A stretch of 9,446 nt of DNA from contig SMXP01000093.1 in the NCBI GenBank assembly GCA_004356335.1, positions 1-9,446 of the forward strand. The letters run 5' to 3'. The notes under the pieces are model-generated. The model was not told the origin of the DNA, searched no databases, and saw only the letters and a list, made by a program, of their open reading frames with translations. This document shows positions 1-6,758 of this stretch, one piece after another; the first letter of the stretch is position 1, and the number at the start of each line of letters is the position of its first letter. The stretch is from Alphaproteobacteria bacterium (GTDB taxonomy: Bacteria > Pseudomonadota > Alphaproteobacteria > SMXP01). A program made the position numbers and the translations under genes.

Positions 1-135
1 CCCTGCCGACCATCCCGCTGGTCAAAGCTATCAAATGCTAAAGGACGGGCCAACCCAATGAAACCGCTTATCCGTAACACGCGACTCCAATGTATCACGA
101 AATAGGGTTGGCAAGCCCCTTCCCGCAGACAAAAG
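1..135. other. Unassigned left edge, possibly the tail of a plus-strand gene
   Basis: No gene can be called here. Three plus-strand frames are open from the left edge. One ends at TAA 39-41 and would give a C-terminus LPTIPLVKAIKC, one ends at TGA 59-61, and one at TAG 109-111. Any of them could be the 3' end of a gene beginning outside the window, but too few residues are present to choose a frame or recognise a family. No clear hairpin with a T-run or promoter is visible before the repeat that begins at 136. Confidence 0.25.
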
Positions 136-204
136 TCTAGAGCGCATTCACAAAAAGTGTACACGGTTTTTGGGTTCGAATGCGCGACCAATAACAAATC
201 TAGA
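136..204. repeat. Core-module palindromic repeat, CACAAAAAGTG variant
   Basis: The element has TCTAGA at both ends (136-141 and 199-204). It carries outer arms GCGCATTC (142-149) and GAATGCGC (178-185), and inner arms CAAAAA / TTTTTG around the palindrome GTGTACAC. Positions 137-187 match the reverse complement of 8250-8300 at 50 of 51 bases by my alignment. The right CTAG is shared with the hairpin at 200-245, the same core-plus-hairpin layout as the other complete repeat loci here. It probably acts as a folded intergenic element at the 3' side of the MFS gene. Its biological role is unknown. Confidence 0.85.
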
Positions 205-245
205 CCCCCGTTCCCTGATTCAATGAATTGTGAACGGGGGTCTAG
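200..245 (-). terminator. 14-bp hairpin overlapping the MFS exporter stop codon
   Basis: Arms CTAGACCCCCGTTC (200-213) and GAACGGGGGTCTAG (232-245) are perfect reverse complements around an 18-base loop. The loop holds a further small dyad, ATTCA/TGAAT. The TAG stop of the exporter lies in the right-hand CTAG (242-244). On the minus strand the stem is followed by ATTTGTTATT, a moderate T-rich tail, so termination or 3'-end protection of the exporter mRNA is plausible. The tail is weaker than in a textbook intrinsic terminator. The element also takes the place of the hairpin module seen in the other composite repeats. Confidence 0.6.
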
Positions 246-1480
246 GCCTGACCAGGGGTCGTGGGTGTATCCTTGGCAAACGCCACAGCCAGCACCAATC
301 CCGGCAGCAAAACAACAGCGGCAAATATAAAGGGGGCGATCATCGCCACCTGGGCAAACAGAACGCCCGACATCAACGGCCCGACCACCCGGCCAAAACT
401 ACCGGCCGATTGATAAATTCCAAGCAAGACCCCCCGTTCATCGGCTGTCGCTTCTTTCGACACCAAACTCGACAAAGCGGGATTACAAATGCCCGATCCA
501 AAGGTCATGAGTGTGAGAGCGGGCGCCAAAAGAACAGCATCGCCAACCAGCCCCATGAGTAAAAACCCGAGTGCCATACTTACGATGCCCGCTTGAACCA
601 GGCGCCACTCCCCCCATAACCTGGTCAAACGATTGACCGCAAGCAATTGTGTAGCAACCGATACCACGCCCACATAGGCAAATAGATATCCCACTTCCTG
701 CGCGCCATAATCGAGCTCATAAGCGACCCATAAAGTGAGGATGGATGTACTTAACGTTATGGACATCATGACCAGTATGTGGAGGACAATTAATAAAGAT
801 AGGATCGGTCTGGCGCGCGCAATATCCAGATTTGGCATTTTGGGCTCGGGCAGCCACCTTTTCATCGGCTGCCGATCGGATAGGGCAAGACTCTCGGGCA
901 AGAAAAAGTAAACCCCCAAGGATGCCAGTAGGGACATGCCGCCCGCAACAAGCGCGGTAATAAAAAAAGTCACTTGTCCGAGATTGGCGCTTGCGATGCC
1001 GCCGCCAATGGCCGGTCCGAAAATGAGCCCCATACCAAAGGCCGCGCCCAACAAAGCCATACCTCGCGCCCGATCTGCCTCCGAGGTGATGTCGGTCATA
1101 TAAGCGTAGCTCGCCGAAATACTTCCGGCGAAAAGTCCCGCCGCACAGCGCGCCACAAAAAGGGTCCCAACGCTTTCCGCCAAACCAAACAAAATATACG
1201 TGCCGATTGCACCGGTAAAACTGATCAGCAATATGGGCCGGCGGCCGAAGGCATCACTCAATCGGCCCCAAAGCGGCGCGGTGATGAACTGTCCGATGGA
1301 ATAGGACGCAATGGTCAGTGTTATGATTTCCGGGGACGCCCCAAGCCGGTCGGCATAAAGCGGAAACAGCGGCTGGATGATGCCGAAACCGATGAGATTG
1401 ACAAAAACGATAAAGAAGAGGATCCAGACCTTGATCTTCGACTTCATCTCGGCGGGTGGCAATCGCGACTCGTTCATCAT
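242..1480 (-). CDS. MFS efflux transporter, TCR/Tet-like (12 TM)
   Basis: This is an inner-membrane drug:proton antiporter-like carrier of 412 residues, the normal size for a 12-helix major facilitator. Visible signatures are motif A, GRLSDAFGRR (about residues 72-81), after helix 2; an arginine in helix 4 (R111); and the motif C-like stretch GAAFGMGLIFGPAIGG (145-160). The segment DITSEADRARGMALLG and the C-terminal-half motif NPALSSLVSKEAT are shared with the second exporter at 6759-7988, so the two are paralogues. The TetA-like pattern suggests export of a hydrophobic or amphipathic compound, but the substrate is unknown and tetracycline resistance should not be assumed. The start is ATGATG at 1480, with only a weak purine stretch (GGCGGATAAAAG) upstream; ATG at 1447 is an alternative. 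It lies downstream of the aldehyde dehydrogenase on the same strand, separated by a 130-bp repeat, so co-transcription is possible but uncertain. Confidence 0.9.
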   Translation of the reverse strand: MMNESRLPPAEMKSKIKVWILFFIVFVNLIGFGIIQPLFPLYADRLGASPEIITLTIASYSIGQFITAPLWGRLSDAFGRRPILLISFTGAIGTYILFGLAESVGTLFVARCAAGLFAGSISASYAYMTDITSEADRARGMALLGAAFGMGLIFGPAIGGGIASANLGQVTFFITALVAGGMSLLASLGVYFFLPESLALSDRQPMKRWLPEPKMPNLDIARARPILSLLIVLHILVMMSITLSTSILTLWVAYELDYGAQEVGYLFAYVGVVSVATQLLAVNRLTRLWGEWRLVQAGIVSMALGFLLMGLVGDAVLLAPALTLMTFGSGICNPALSSLVSKEATADERGVLLGIYQSAGSFGRVVGPLMSGVLFAQVAMIAPFIFAAVVLLPGLVLAVAFAKDTPTTPGQA

Positions 1481-1508
1481 CGACTTTTATCCGCCCGCAC
1501 TTTGAGCT

Positions 1509-1638
1509 TCTAGAGCACATTCAGGAAAAGCATGCTCCGGCGAAGGCCGGGGGGAGGGCCGGTTTTCCGTCCGAAAACGCGACTAAACTAGGAATCTAGA
1601 GCATTTTCATGAGTCAATTAATCTTGGAAACACTCTAG
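1509..1638. repeat. Composite repeat: core module plus hairpin module
   Basis: The core module (1509-1600) starts TCTAGAGCACATTCAGGAAA and continues through GGTTTTCCGTCCGAAAACGC to a second TCTAGA. The hairpin module (1595-1638) runs from CTAGAGCATTTTC to GGAAACACTCTAG. The whole unit is the reverse complement of 6651-6755 in sequence and module order. In this copy the short loop of the core is replaced by about 25 extra bases (about 1531-1556) that contain their own small stem, CCGGC/GCCGG (1537-1541 and 1546-1550). The last CTAG supplies the bases of the aldehyde dehydrogenase stop codon. The unit sits between two minus-strand genes and may reduce read-through or stabilise the upstream transcript. 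Confidence 0.85.
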
Positions 1639-3155
1639 GTGACAGCGGTGATGGATTTGGTTTTGAGATACATATCCAGCGCCTCTTCGCCAAATTCGCG
1701 GCCCCATCCCGATTGCTTGTTGCCGCCAAATGGGTGGGTCACATCAAGCGGCGCATGACAATTGATGCCGACCTGGCCCGCATCAATTCGGCGGGCCATT
1801 CGATGCGCAACAGAGAGGTTTTGCGTCCACACACTACCGGACAATCCATACATTGTATTGTTGACGCGTTTGGCAAGCTCGTCCAAATCGTCATTGCCGA
1901 ATCGTTCGACGCAAATGACGGGACCGAATATTTCGTTGCGCACGATGCGCAACTCATCGGTCGGGCAACTAAACAAGGTGGGTTCGATGAAATAGCCGGG
2001 ACCATCGATCTTAGATCCGCCGACAACCAATTCCGCCCCTTCCTGTTTTCCCGACTCGACGAAATCCATGACGCGGTTGCGCTGCTCGCTGGAGATCAAC
2101 GGACCCATGGTAGAATCCGGGTTCATACCGGGACCCACCACGAATTGCTTTACAAGTTGAGACACACCATCAACGAAACGATCGTAAATATCCTCGTGGG
2201 CGAACAGTCTTGTTGCCGCCATGCAATTTTGACCCTGAAGAAAATAGGAAGCGCGAATCGTCGCCGGTATCACCTCCTCCAGAATGGCATCCGGAAATAC
2301 GATGAAAGGTGATTTCCCTCCCAACTCCAGCGACACTTTCTTGAGATTGCCGGTTGCCGCTTTAACGATAATCTTGCCCACCTCGGTCGAGCCGGTAAAA
2401 GCAATTTTGTCGATCCCGTCATGGGCGGCTAAGGCAGCCCCCGCCGTTTCACCTTTACCCGAAACAATATTGACGACACCCTCGGGAAACCCGGCCTGTT
2501 GAATGAGACGCCCCAGCAACACGGCGGTCATGGGCGTTAGTTCGGCCGGCTTCATGACGAGCGTACACCCGGTGGCCAATGCCGGGCCAAGCTTCATGGT
2601 CAACATGCCAAGGGGATAATTCCACGGCGTAATGGTGCCGACGACGCCGACCGGTTCTCGCAACGTATAAGTGAGCGCCTCTTTTTCGAGCCCATAGCGC
2701 AGGGGATCGGTCGGCAAGGTTTGGCCGGTGATTTTGGTCGGCCATCCTGCGTAATAGCGGATCATATCCGAGCAGAACGGAAACATCGCCATGCGCGCCG
2801 CGGCAATGGTCATGCCGTTGTCCAATACTTCAAGCTCCTGAAATAGCGCGGCGTTTTCCTCGAGCAAATCGGCCAGCTTCCACATGAGCTTGCCGCGCTC
2901 GGTGGGGGACATGCGGGACCAGCTGGGGTTTTCAAACGCTTTGCGCGCCGCCTGAACCGCTAAATCGATTTCCTCCGCGCCGCCCGCCGCCACCTCGGCA
3001 ATTTTTTCGCCGGTCGCCGGATCGAACACATCGATCGTCTCACCCGATTGCGCCTCGACCCAATCGCCGCCGATCAACATCTTAAGAGTGCCTTGCTTCA
3101 GAAACGCTTGCGTCTCAGGAAGCAAGTCGTAGGCAGGTAGGGCAAGTTTATCCAT
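1635..3155 (-). CDS. NAD(P)-dependent aldehyde dehydrogenase, phenylacetaldehyde-dehydrogenase-like
   Basis: This is a soluble aldehyde dehydrogenase of 506 residues that oxidises an aldehyde to its carboxylic acid. The fold signatures are complete: TPWNYP with the oxyanion asparagine N179, MKPAE with cofactor-binding K202, FTGSTEVG (253-260), general base E277 in LELGGKSP, nucleophile C311 in GQNCMAATR, and NEIFGPV from 407. The N-terminus (LPETQAFLK, IGGDWVEAQSGET) and the middle (RYYAGWPTKITGQTLP) resemble, from memory, the phenylacetaldehyde / aromatic aldehyde dehydrogenase branch, so an aromatic or arylalkyl aldehyde is a fair guess. I chose ATG 3155 because GAGGAA lies 6 bases upstream; the in-frame TTG at 3206 would overlap the upstream gene and add 17 atypical residues. 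It follows the FAD oxidoreductase by 40 bases, probably in one operon. The stop codon TAG falls inside the CTAG end of the adjacent repeat. Confidence 0.93.
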   Translation of the reverse strand: MDKLALPAYDLLPETQAFLKQGTLKMLIGGDWVEAQSGETIDVFDPATGEKIAEVAAGGAEEIDLAVQAARKAFENPSWSRMSPTERGKLMWKLADLLEENAALFQELEVLDNGMTIAAARMAMFPFCSDMIRYYAGWPTKITGQTLPTDPLRYGLEKEALTYTLREPVGVVGTITPWNYPLGMLTMKLGPALATGCTLVMKPAELTPMTAVLLGRLIQQAGFPEGVVNIVSGKGETAGAALAAHDGIDKIAFTGSTEVGKIIVKAATGNLKKVSLELGGKSPFIVFPDAILEEVIPATIRASYFLQGQNCMAATRLFAHEDIYDRFVDGVSQLVKQFVVGPGMNPDSTMGPLISSEQRNRVMDFVESGKQEGAELVVGGSKIDGPGYFIEPTLFSCPTDELRIVRNEIFGPVICVERFGNDDLDELAKRVNNTMYGLSGSVWTQNLSVAHRMARRIDAGQVGINCHAPLDVTHPFGGNKQSGWGREFGEEALDMYLKTKSITAVT

Positions 3156-3161
3156 CACACA

Positions 3162-3167
3162 TTCCTC
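3162..3167 (-). promoter_or_regulatory. Ribosome binding site of the aldehyde dehydrogenase
   Basis: Read on the minus strand, GAGGAA is followed by six bases and ATG at 3155. This decides the start against the longer reading frame that opens with TTG at 3206, which has no such signal and would overlap the end of the preceding gene. Confidence 0.75.
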
Positions 3168-3195
3168 AATTAGCAAAATTCTGCGAACCCATACA

Positions 3196-4806
3196 TTATA
3201 GGCCAAGCGCCCCGGGATTCATTAGATTGTCAGGATCTACCTGGTCCTTGACTCGACGCAACACCGCGACCGCCGCCGAATTTCTGTTTCTCAACAAGGG
3301 ATATACCTTGCCGCATTGTAAATGAATAGCGCCATGTTTGTGAAAGACGTCGATAATGGTATTCTTCATCTCAAGTACAAGGGCGCGGCCTTCCGGATTG
3401 GGTTCGTACTCAGTCATGTGCTGAAGCACCTCCGCATCCATCACACGTTCGTGGAACAGCTCGCGCTGATCTTCCCAATAAAATATCGGTTCATACAAGA
3501 ATCCATTGATCGTTGTCGTATACATCGTCGCCTTGATCACTTTGTGCCGCTGCATTTTTTCGGCATAGGATTCATATAGAGATTTCAGCTCCTCATGGAA
3601 CGGCATGACATGAGAGAAAGGCAAAATCCCATGACACGGCACCCATCGCATACCGGTCGGATGAAGAATAATATTATTCATAGCTTGGAACGGCATGGCC
3701 CGAAAGACCTGCGGCACCGTATTTGCGATTTCCGTTCCATGTGGATCGGCAGCCTGTCTGAGACGTGTGGCTTTAGCTTTGGCGGCGGCCCGGTCGAGCC
3801 CTTCTAAAGAAAAATGCGCCGTGAATTCGACGTTTTTGAATACCGAAGTGCCGGCCATTACGACTCGGCTCATCTGTCGCAGCGAATCGATCGGACCGCG
3901 GCCCGCCCGTCCAACAGCAAGCAATGACATGAGTTTAGCGGTCACGGGCGTCTCTTCGGCCCGGCCCAAACTCGTCTCATTGAGCACCGGATCCATACCA
4001 TAGGCTTCGGTTGCCACATCTTCACGAGCGACAGCGCACATGGCCCGGGCAAGCGCGTCAAAATTCTCGAAATTGTACGACAAGCTCATGATCACCGGCA
4101 GGCGCTTTATCAGTCGCAGGGTGATCGCGGCTTTAACGCCCAACGCGCCCGCATCACCAACAAACAAGCCGGTCAAATCCGGTCCGTAATGGCGGAAGAA
4201 CGGCACACCGAATTCGCTGCCGCCCGACCCGGTCTTGAGAACGTCGCCGTTGGCCGTCACAATCTCAAAACCAATGACCGAGTCGCCGGCAGGCCCCGCC
4301 GTGCCGGATCCAAAACTCACCGCATTCTGAGACATCGAACCGCCGACGGTCGCAAAACGACCGGAAAAGGGTCCCCAAAACGGCGTACGGCAGCCTTTAA
4401 CTTCGAGCGCCCGATCAAGCTCGGCCCAAGTCACGCCCGGTTGAACCGTGACGTACATATCTTCTTCATTGATTTCCAGGATTTTGTTCATGCACGACGT
4501 GTCCATGACAATCGCCTTTTCCACCGACGGAAGATAACCATCCGTATACGACATGCCACCACCGCGCGGAAATACGGCGATCCCCGAACTGGTTACCGCC
4601 TTAACGACGTCCGCGAGTTCTTCCGTTGTGTGCGGTTGAACCACCGCCAAGGCCGTTTTCCCCTGGGCAAACACGTCCTGACTAAAAAAGGCGCGATCAT
4701 CATCACCCGTCAACACATGTTGGAGGCCAACAATACTTCCTAACGTTTGCAAGACAGGCGCGCTTTGCGGCGTATCGACTGTTTCAATTTGGTCGGCATC
4801 TGACAT
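3196..4806 (-). CDS. FAD-linked oxidoreductase, VAO/GlcD-type (PCMH fold)
   Basis: This 536-residue protein fits a flavoprotein of the vanillyl-alcohol oxidase / glycolate oxidase GlcD superfamily. It has an N-terminal FAD-binding PCMH domain (about residues 47-233) and a C-terminal substrate and FAD-oxidase domain. Visible elements are the pyrophosphate-binding loop PRGGGMSYTDG (80-90), VQPGVTWAEL (121-130), FATVGGSMSQNA (151-162), LTGLFVGDAGALGV (211-224), and the typical C-terminal end DPDNLMNPGALGL. Members oxidise alcohols, 2-hydroxy acids or phenols. No substrate or covalent flavin link can be assigned here. I take ATG 4806 as the start; an in-frame TTG at 4827 would add seven residues. 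Purine-rich GGAAAGG and GAGAGAG precede the ATG. It heads a likely two-gene operon with the aldehyde dehydrogenase, which would fit sequential alcohol-to-aldehyde-to-acid oxidation. No signal peptide or membrane helix is visible. The family call is secure and the reaction is not. Confidence 0.88.
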   Translation of the reverse strand: MSDADQIETVDTPQSAPVLQTLGSIVGLQHVLTGDDDRAFFSQDVFAQGKTALAVVQPHTTEELADVVKAVTSSGIAVFPRGGGMSYTDGYLPSVEKAIVMDTSCMNKILEINEEDMYVTVQPGVTWAELDRALEVKGCRTPFWGPFSGRFATVGGSMSQNAVSFGSGTAGPAGDSVIGFEIVTANGDVLKTGSGGSEFGVPFFRHYGPDLTGLFVGDAGALGVKAAITLRLIKRLPVIMSLSYNFENFDALARAMCAVAREDVATEAYGMDPVLNETSLGRAEETPVTAKLMSLLAVGRAGRGPIDSLRQMSRVVMAGTSVFKNVEFTAHFSLEGLDRAAAKAKATRLRQAADPHGTEIANTVPQVFRAMPFQAMNNIILHPTGMRWVPCHGILPFSHVMPFHEELKSLYESYAEKMQRHKVIKATMYTTTINGFLYEPIFYWEDQRELFHERVMDAEVLQHMTEYEPNPEGRALVLEMKNTIIDVFHKHGAIHLQCGKVYPLLRNRNSAAVAVLRRVKDQVDPDNLMNPGALGL

Positions 4807-4881
4807 CTCTCTCAACCTTTCCAACAACCGAAATTTCGCCTCCGTGCACGATCCATCGCCCTTTTCTGGTCGGCGGCCCCC

Positions 4882-4912
4882 ATTAAATCACGAATCGCAG
4901 CGATTTTGTCCA
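4882..4912 (-). promoter_or_regulatory. Candidate promoter with a central dyad for the FAD/ALDH operon
   Basis: On the minus strand TGGACA (4912 to 4907, 5 of 6 to the -35 consensus) is followed after 19 bases by TTTAAT (4887 to 4882, 5 of 6 to the -10 consensus). The 19-base spacer holds a perfect odd palindrome, AATCGC-T-GCGATT (4893-4905). Long spacers with an internal dyad are known from promoters controlled by MerR-family activators. A second short palindrome, CGAAATTTCG (4829-4838), lies closer to the gene. This is a prediction from a few bases only, and no regulator gene is in the window. Confidence 0.3.
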
Positions 4913-4922
4913 CCTGTTGGTC

Positions 4923-4962
4923 AAAAAAAGCGGGCGGCTGTAGTCACTCGGAGCCGCCCCGC
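4923..4962 (-). terminator. Intrinsic terminator in the divergent intergenic region
   Basis: Read on the minus strand, a GC-rich stem (arms AGCCGCCC 4952-4959 and GGGCGGCT 4932-4939, extended by GCGGG with one bulge) is followed directly by seven T (4929 to 4923). This is a classical Rho-independent terminator shape. No minus-strand gene precedes it, because the neighbour on that side is the plus-strand flavin reductase. It could shield the FAD/ALDH operon from antisense transcription, end a short RNA, or act as an attenuator if the operon promoter lies further right. Confidence 0.65.
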
Positions 4963-5093
4963 ATTATCCATCCAATTGTCAAGCAACACAAAGGCCGTGT
5001 ATCGGCGCTACGGCCAAAAGGGACATTCCGGCCAAAGCGTCTTGAACGAACACCGTCCGAGCGGCCGGGCAGCCATGGTGATTGGATTAGAAA

Positions 5094-5729
5094 GTGGAAC
5101 AAACCGATCAGATTGAAAAAGATCGAGATCAAGACCTCACAGCACTTGGCAGCGTTCCAAGTGCGCCGAGTTCCGATGTCGACAGCATGCGAAACCTGCG
5201 TAATACGCTCGGACAATTTGCCACAGGCGTGACCATTGTCACGGCCCTCGATCCGGCAGGTGATATGATCGGCATGACGGTCAATTCTTTTAGTTCGGTT
5301 TCGCTCGACCCTCCGCTTGTTTTATGGAATCTCGGTGAGACAAACTATGGATACGATGTCTATCAGCAAGCTGATTATTTTTGCATCAATATCTTGGCTG
5401 CCGATCAGAGCGAACTCGCGCGGAAATTTTCCCAGGCATCCGATGATAAATTCAACACCGTCAAGCTGAAATTAGGGAACAACGGCGTACCTTTGCTCGA
5501 AGGTTGTTTGGCCTATCTCGAATGCACAAAGGAAGCGCAATATCCTGGTGGCGATCACGTGATCATAATCGGTCGCGTTGAGCGCTTCCTTAGTACGAAC
5601 CGCCAACCTTTGCTTTTTTATACCGGGCAATTTTTCGATCTGGCAAAGAAGTCCGAAACAACGGAAAAGAAAGAGCAACATGCCGCCGGCGCCACACCAA
5701 AGAATAAACTTTGGCTCACGCGAGACTGA
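5094..5729 (+). CDS. Flavin reductase domain protein (HpaC-like, FMN-binding split barrel)
   Basis: This 211-residue protein belongs to the NAD(P)H:flavin oxidoreductase family that supplies reduced FMN or FAD to two-component monooxygenases. The family pattern is clear: LGQFATGVTIVT (39-50), GMTVNSFSSVSLDPPLVL (60-77) at the flavin phosphate and isoalloxazine site, GDHVIIIGRVERF (153-165), and PLLFYTGQF (172-180). The frame opens at GTG 5094, two codons after an in-frame TAG, with only a weak GGA upstream. The conserved domain begins near residue 32, so ATG 5187 is an alternative start; neither has a strong ribosome site. Residues 1-31 are polar and probably disordered, as is a charged segment near 185-205. 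No monooxygenase partner is present in the window. It starts the plus-strand transcription unit and is followed after 67 bases by the SDR, so the two may be co-transcribed. Confidence 0.87.
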   Translation: MEQTDQIEKDRDQDLTALGSVPSAPSSDVDSMRNLRNTLGQFATGVTIVTALDPAGDMIGMTVNSFSSVSLDPPLVLWNLGETNYGYDVYQQADYFCINILAADQSELARKFSQASDDKFNTVKLKLGNNGVPLLEGCLAYLECTKEAQYPGGDHVIIIGRVERFLSTNRQPLLFYTGQFFDLAKKSETTEKKEQHAAGATPKNKLWLTRD

Positions 5730-5796
5730 CGGCATCGGCAAGGGCTTCTTGCTATAAGAATGACGTCGAACTCCAGCATGAACAAGAGGCAAAGCG

Positions 5797-6633
5797 ATGA
5801 CAGCAGATGCAAGGAACGTGGTTATTACCGGAAGCACGCGCGGCATCGGTAAGGGTATGGCGCGGGAATTTCTCAACAGAGGCCACAACGTCGTGATTTC
5901 CGGACGCACGCAAGATTCGGTAGACGCGGCGCTAGCCGATTTGAAGGATGCGGCGGAGGCAAAGGGCGCGCGCCTTGCCGGCGTGCCGTGTGATGTCAGC
6001 GAGATAACTCAGGTGCAATCCCTCTGGGATAAAGCCGTAGAACATCTGGGCAGCGTCGGCATCTGGATCAATAATGCCGGGCGAACCAATAGTCTCCACA
6101 AGATTGCAACTCTGCCGGCTGAGGAATTTTCAGGCGTGGTCGGGACCAATCTGTTGGGCACCATGTATGGTTGTCAAGTTGCCTTACGCGGTATGCAGGC
6201 CCAGGGTCACGGAGCCCTTTATAATTTCGAAGGCTTTGGCAGCAATGGCATGCAGGCGCCCGGGAATCACATTTACGGCACCACCAAATATGCCATCACG
6301 TATTTTACCAAAGCGCTGATCAACGAAACCAAAGGCGGTCCGGTGCTGGTTGGCTATATGAGCCCGGGCATGGTGACGACCGATCTTCTGCTCAAAGGAA
6401 AGGATAAGATGCCCCCACAGGTTTGGGAGAAAAGAAAGAAAGTGTTCAATATCCTTGCCGATCATGTGGAAACCGTGACGCCATTCTTGGTCGAAAGGGT
6501 GCTTGCCAACACGGAGCATGGCGCACGCCTGGCATGGCTTACGCGTAAGAAAAGCATGTGGCGATTTTTCAAATCGCGGTTTTCCAAGCGTGACCTATTT
6601 GCCGAGCTGGATGCCAAAGCGGCGCAAGCGTAA
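5797..6633 (+). CDS. Short-chain dehydrogenase/reductase with atypically spaced catalytic serine
   Basis: This 278-residue Rossmann-fold oxidoreductase interconverts a hydroxyl and a carbonyl group using NAD(P)H. Visible are the cofactor loop TGSTRGIG (11-18), R37 after the second strand (suggesting NADP preference), D66, NNAG (92-95), N118, Y160 and K164 in YGTTK, and SPGMVTTD (189-196). The position 13 residues before the tyrosine, where many SDRs have the catalytic serine, is F147; S149 in GFGSNG is the likely replacement. The segment LYNFEGFGSNG followed by YGTTK recalls, from memory, the chlorophyll(ide) b reductase (NOL/NYC1) branch, but that activity is not implied. The C-terminus (about 250-268) is basic and aromatic (SMWRFFKSRFSKR), possibly a membrane-surface contact. 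ATG 5797 has AGAGG 8 bases upstream. It ends just before a repeat shared with a convergent exporter gene. Confidence 0.9.
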   Translation: MTADARNVVITGSTRGIGKGMAREFLNRGHNVVISGRTQDSVDAALADLKDAAEAKGARLAGVPCDVSEITQVQSLWDKAVEHLGSVGIWINNAGRTNSLHKIATLPAEEFSGVVGTNLLGTMYGCQVALRGMQAQGHGALYNFEGFGSNGMQAPGNHIYGTTKYAITYFTKALINETKGGPVLVGYMSPGMVTTDLLLKGKDKMPPQVWEKRKKVFNILADHVETVTPFLVERVLANTEHGARLAWLTRKKSMWRFFKSRFSKRDLFAELDAKAAQA

Positions 6634-6650
6634 CGATCCGAGCCATTTCT

Positions 6651-6755
6651 CTAGAGCATTTCCAAGATTAATCGACTCATGAAAATGCTCTAGATTCCCA
6701 GTTTGGTCGCGTTTTCGGACGGAAAACCGGGTCCACTTTTCCTGAAAACGCTCTA
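6651..6755. repeat. Composite repeat between convergent genes
   Basis: The hairpin module (6651-6693) has ends CTAGAGCATTTCC and GAAAATGCTCTAG. It shares its last CTAG with the core module (6690-6755), which has arms GTTTTCGG…GGAAAACC and CCTGAAAACG and ends CTCTA. The unit is the inverted counterpart of 1509-1638, including the hairpin sequence around GATTAAT. It fills nearly all of the gap between the SDR stop (6633) and the exporter stop (6759-6761), so it may serve as a two-way 3'-end element. There is no strong T-run. Confidence 0.85.
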
Positions 6756-6758
6756 TGG

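Noticed and set aside
1..111. C-terminal tail of a plus-strand gene
   Set aside because: Three frames are open and the stretch is too short to choose among them, so it is noted only as an unassigned edge.
3156..3206. Longer aldehyde dehydrogenase starting at TTG 3206
   Set aside because: It overlaps the upstream gene, lacks a ribosome site, and the ATG at 3155 has GAGGAA at good spacing.
4976..5003. Plus-strand promoter TTGTCA with TGTATC for the flavin reductase
   Set aside because: The -35 is good and the spacing is 16, but the -10 matches only half of the consensus, which is too weak to annotate.
4944..5216. 90-codon minus-strand frame ending in the 4923-4962 hairpin
   Set aside because: It overlaps the flavin reductase start in antisense, its composition is arginine-rich and unlike a real protein, and no family is recognisable.
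5730..5855. Near repeat CGGCATCGGCAAGGG (5730-5744) and CGGCATCGGTAAGGG (5841-5855)
   Set aside because: 14 of 15 bases match, but no longer homology surrounds it. One copy encodes the SDR glycine loop, so chance or a tiny duplication is as likely as function.
5797..6633. Chlorophyll(ide) b reductase function
   Set aside because: Only the active-site segment is similar, and no photosynthesis or tetrapyrrole gene is near.
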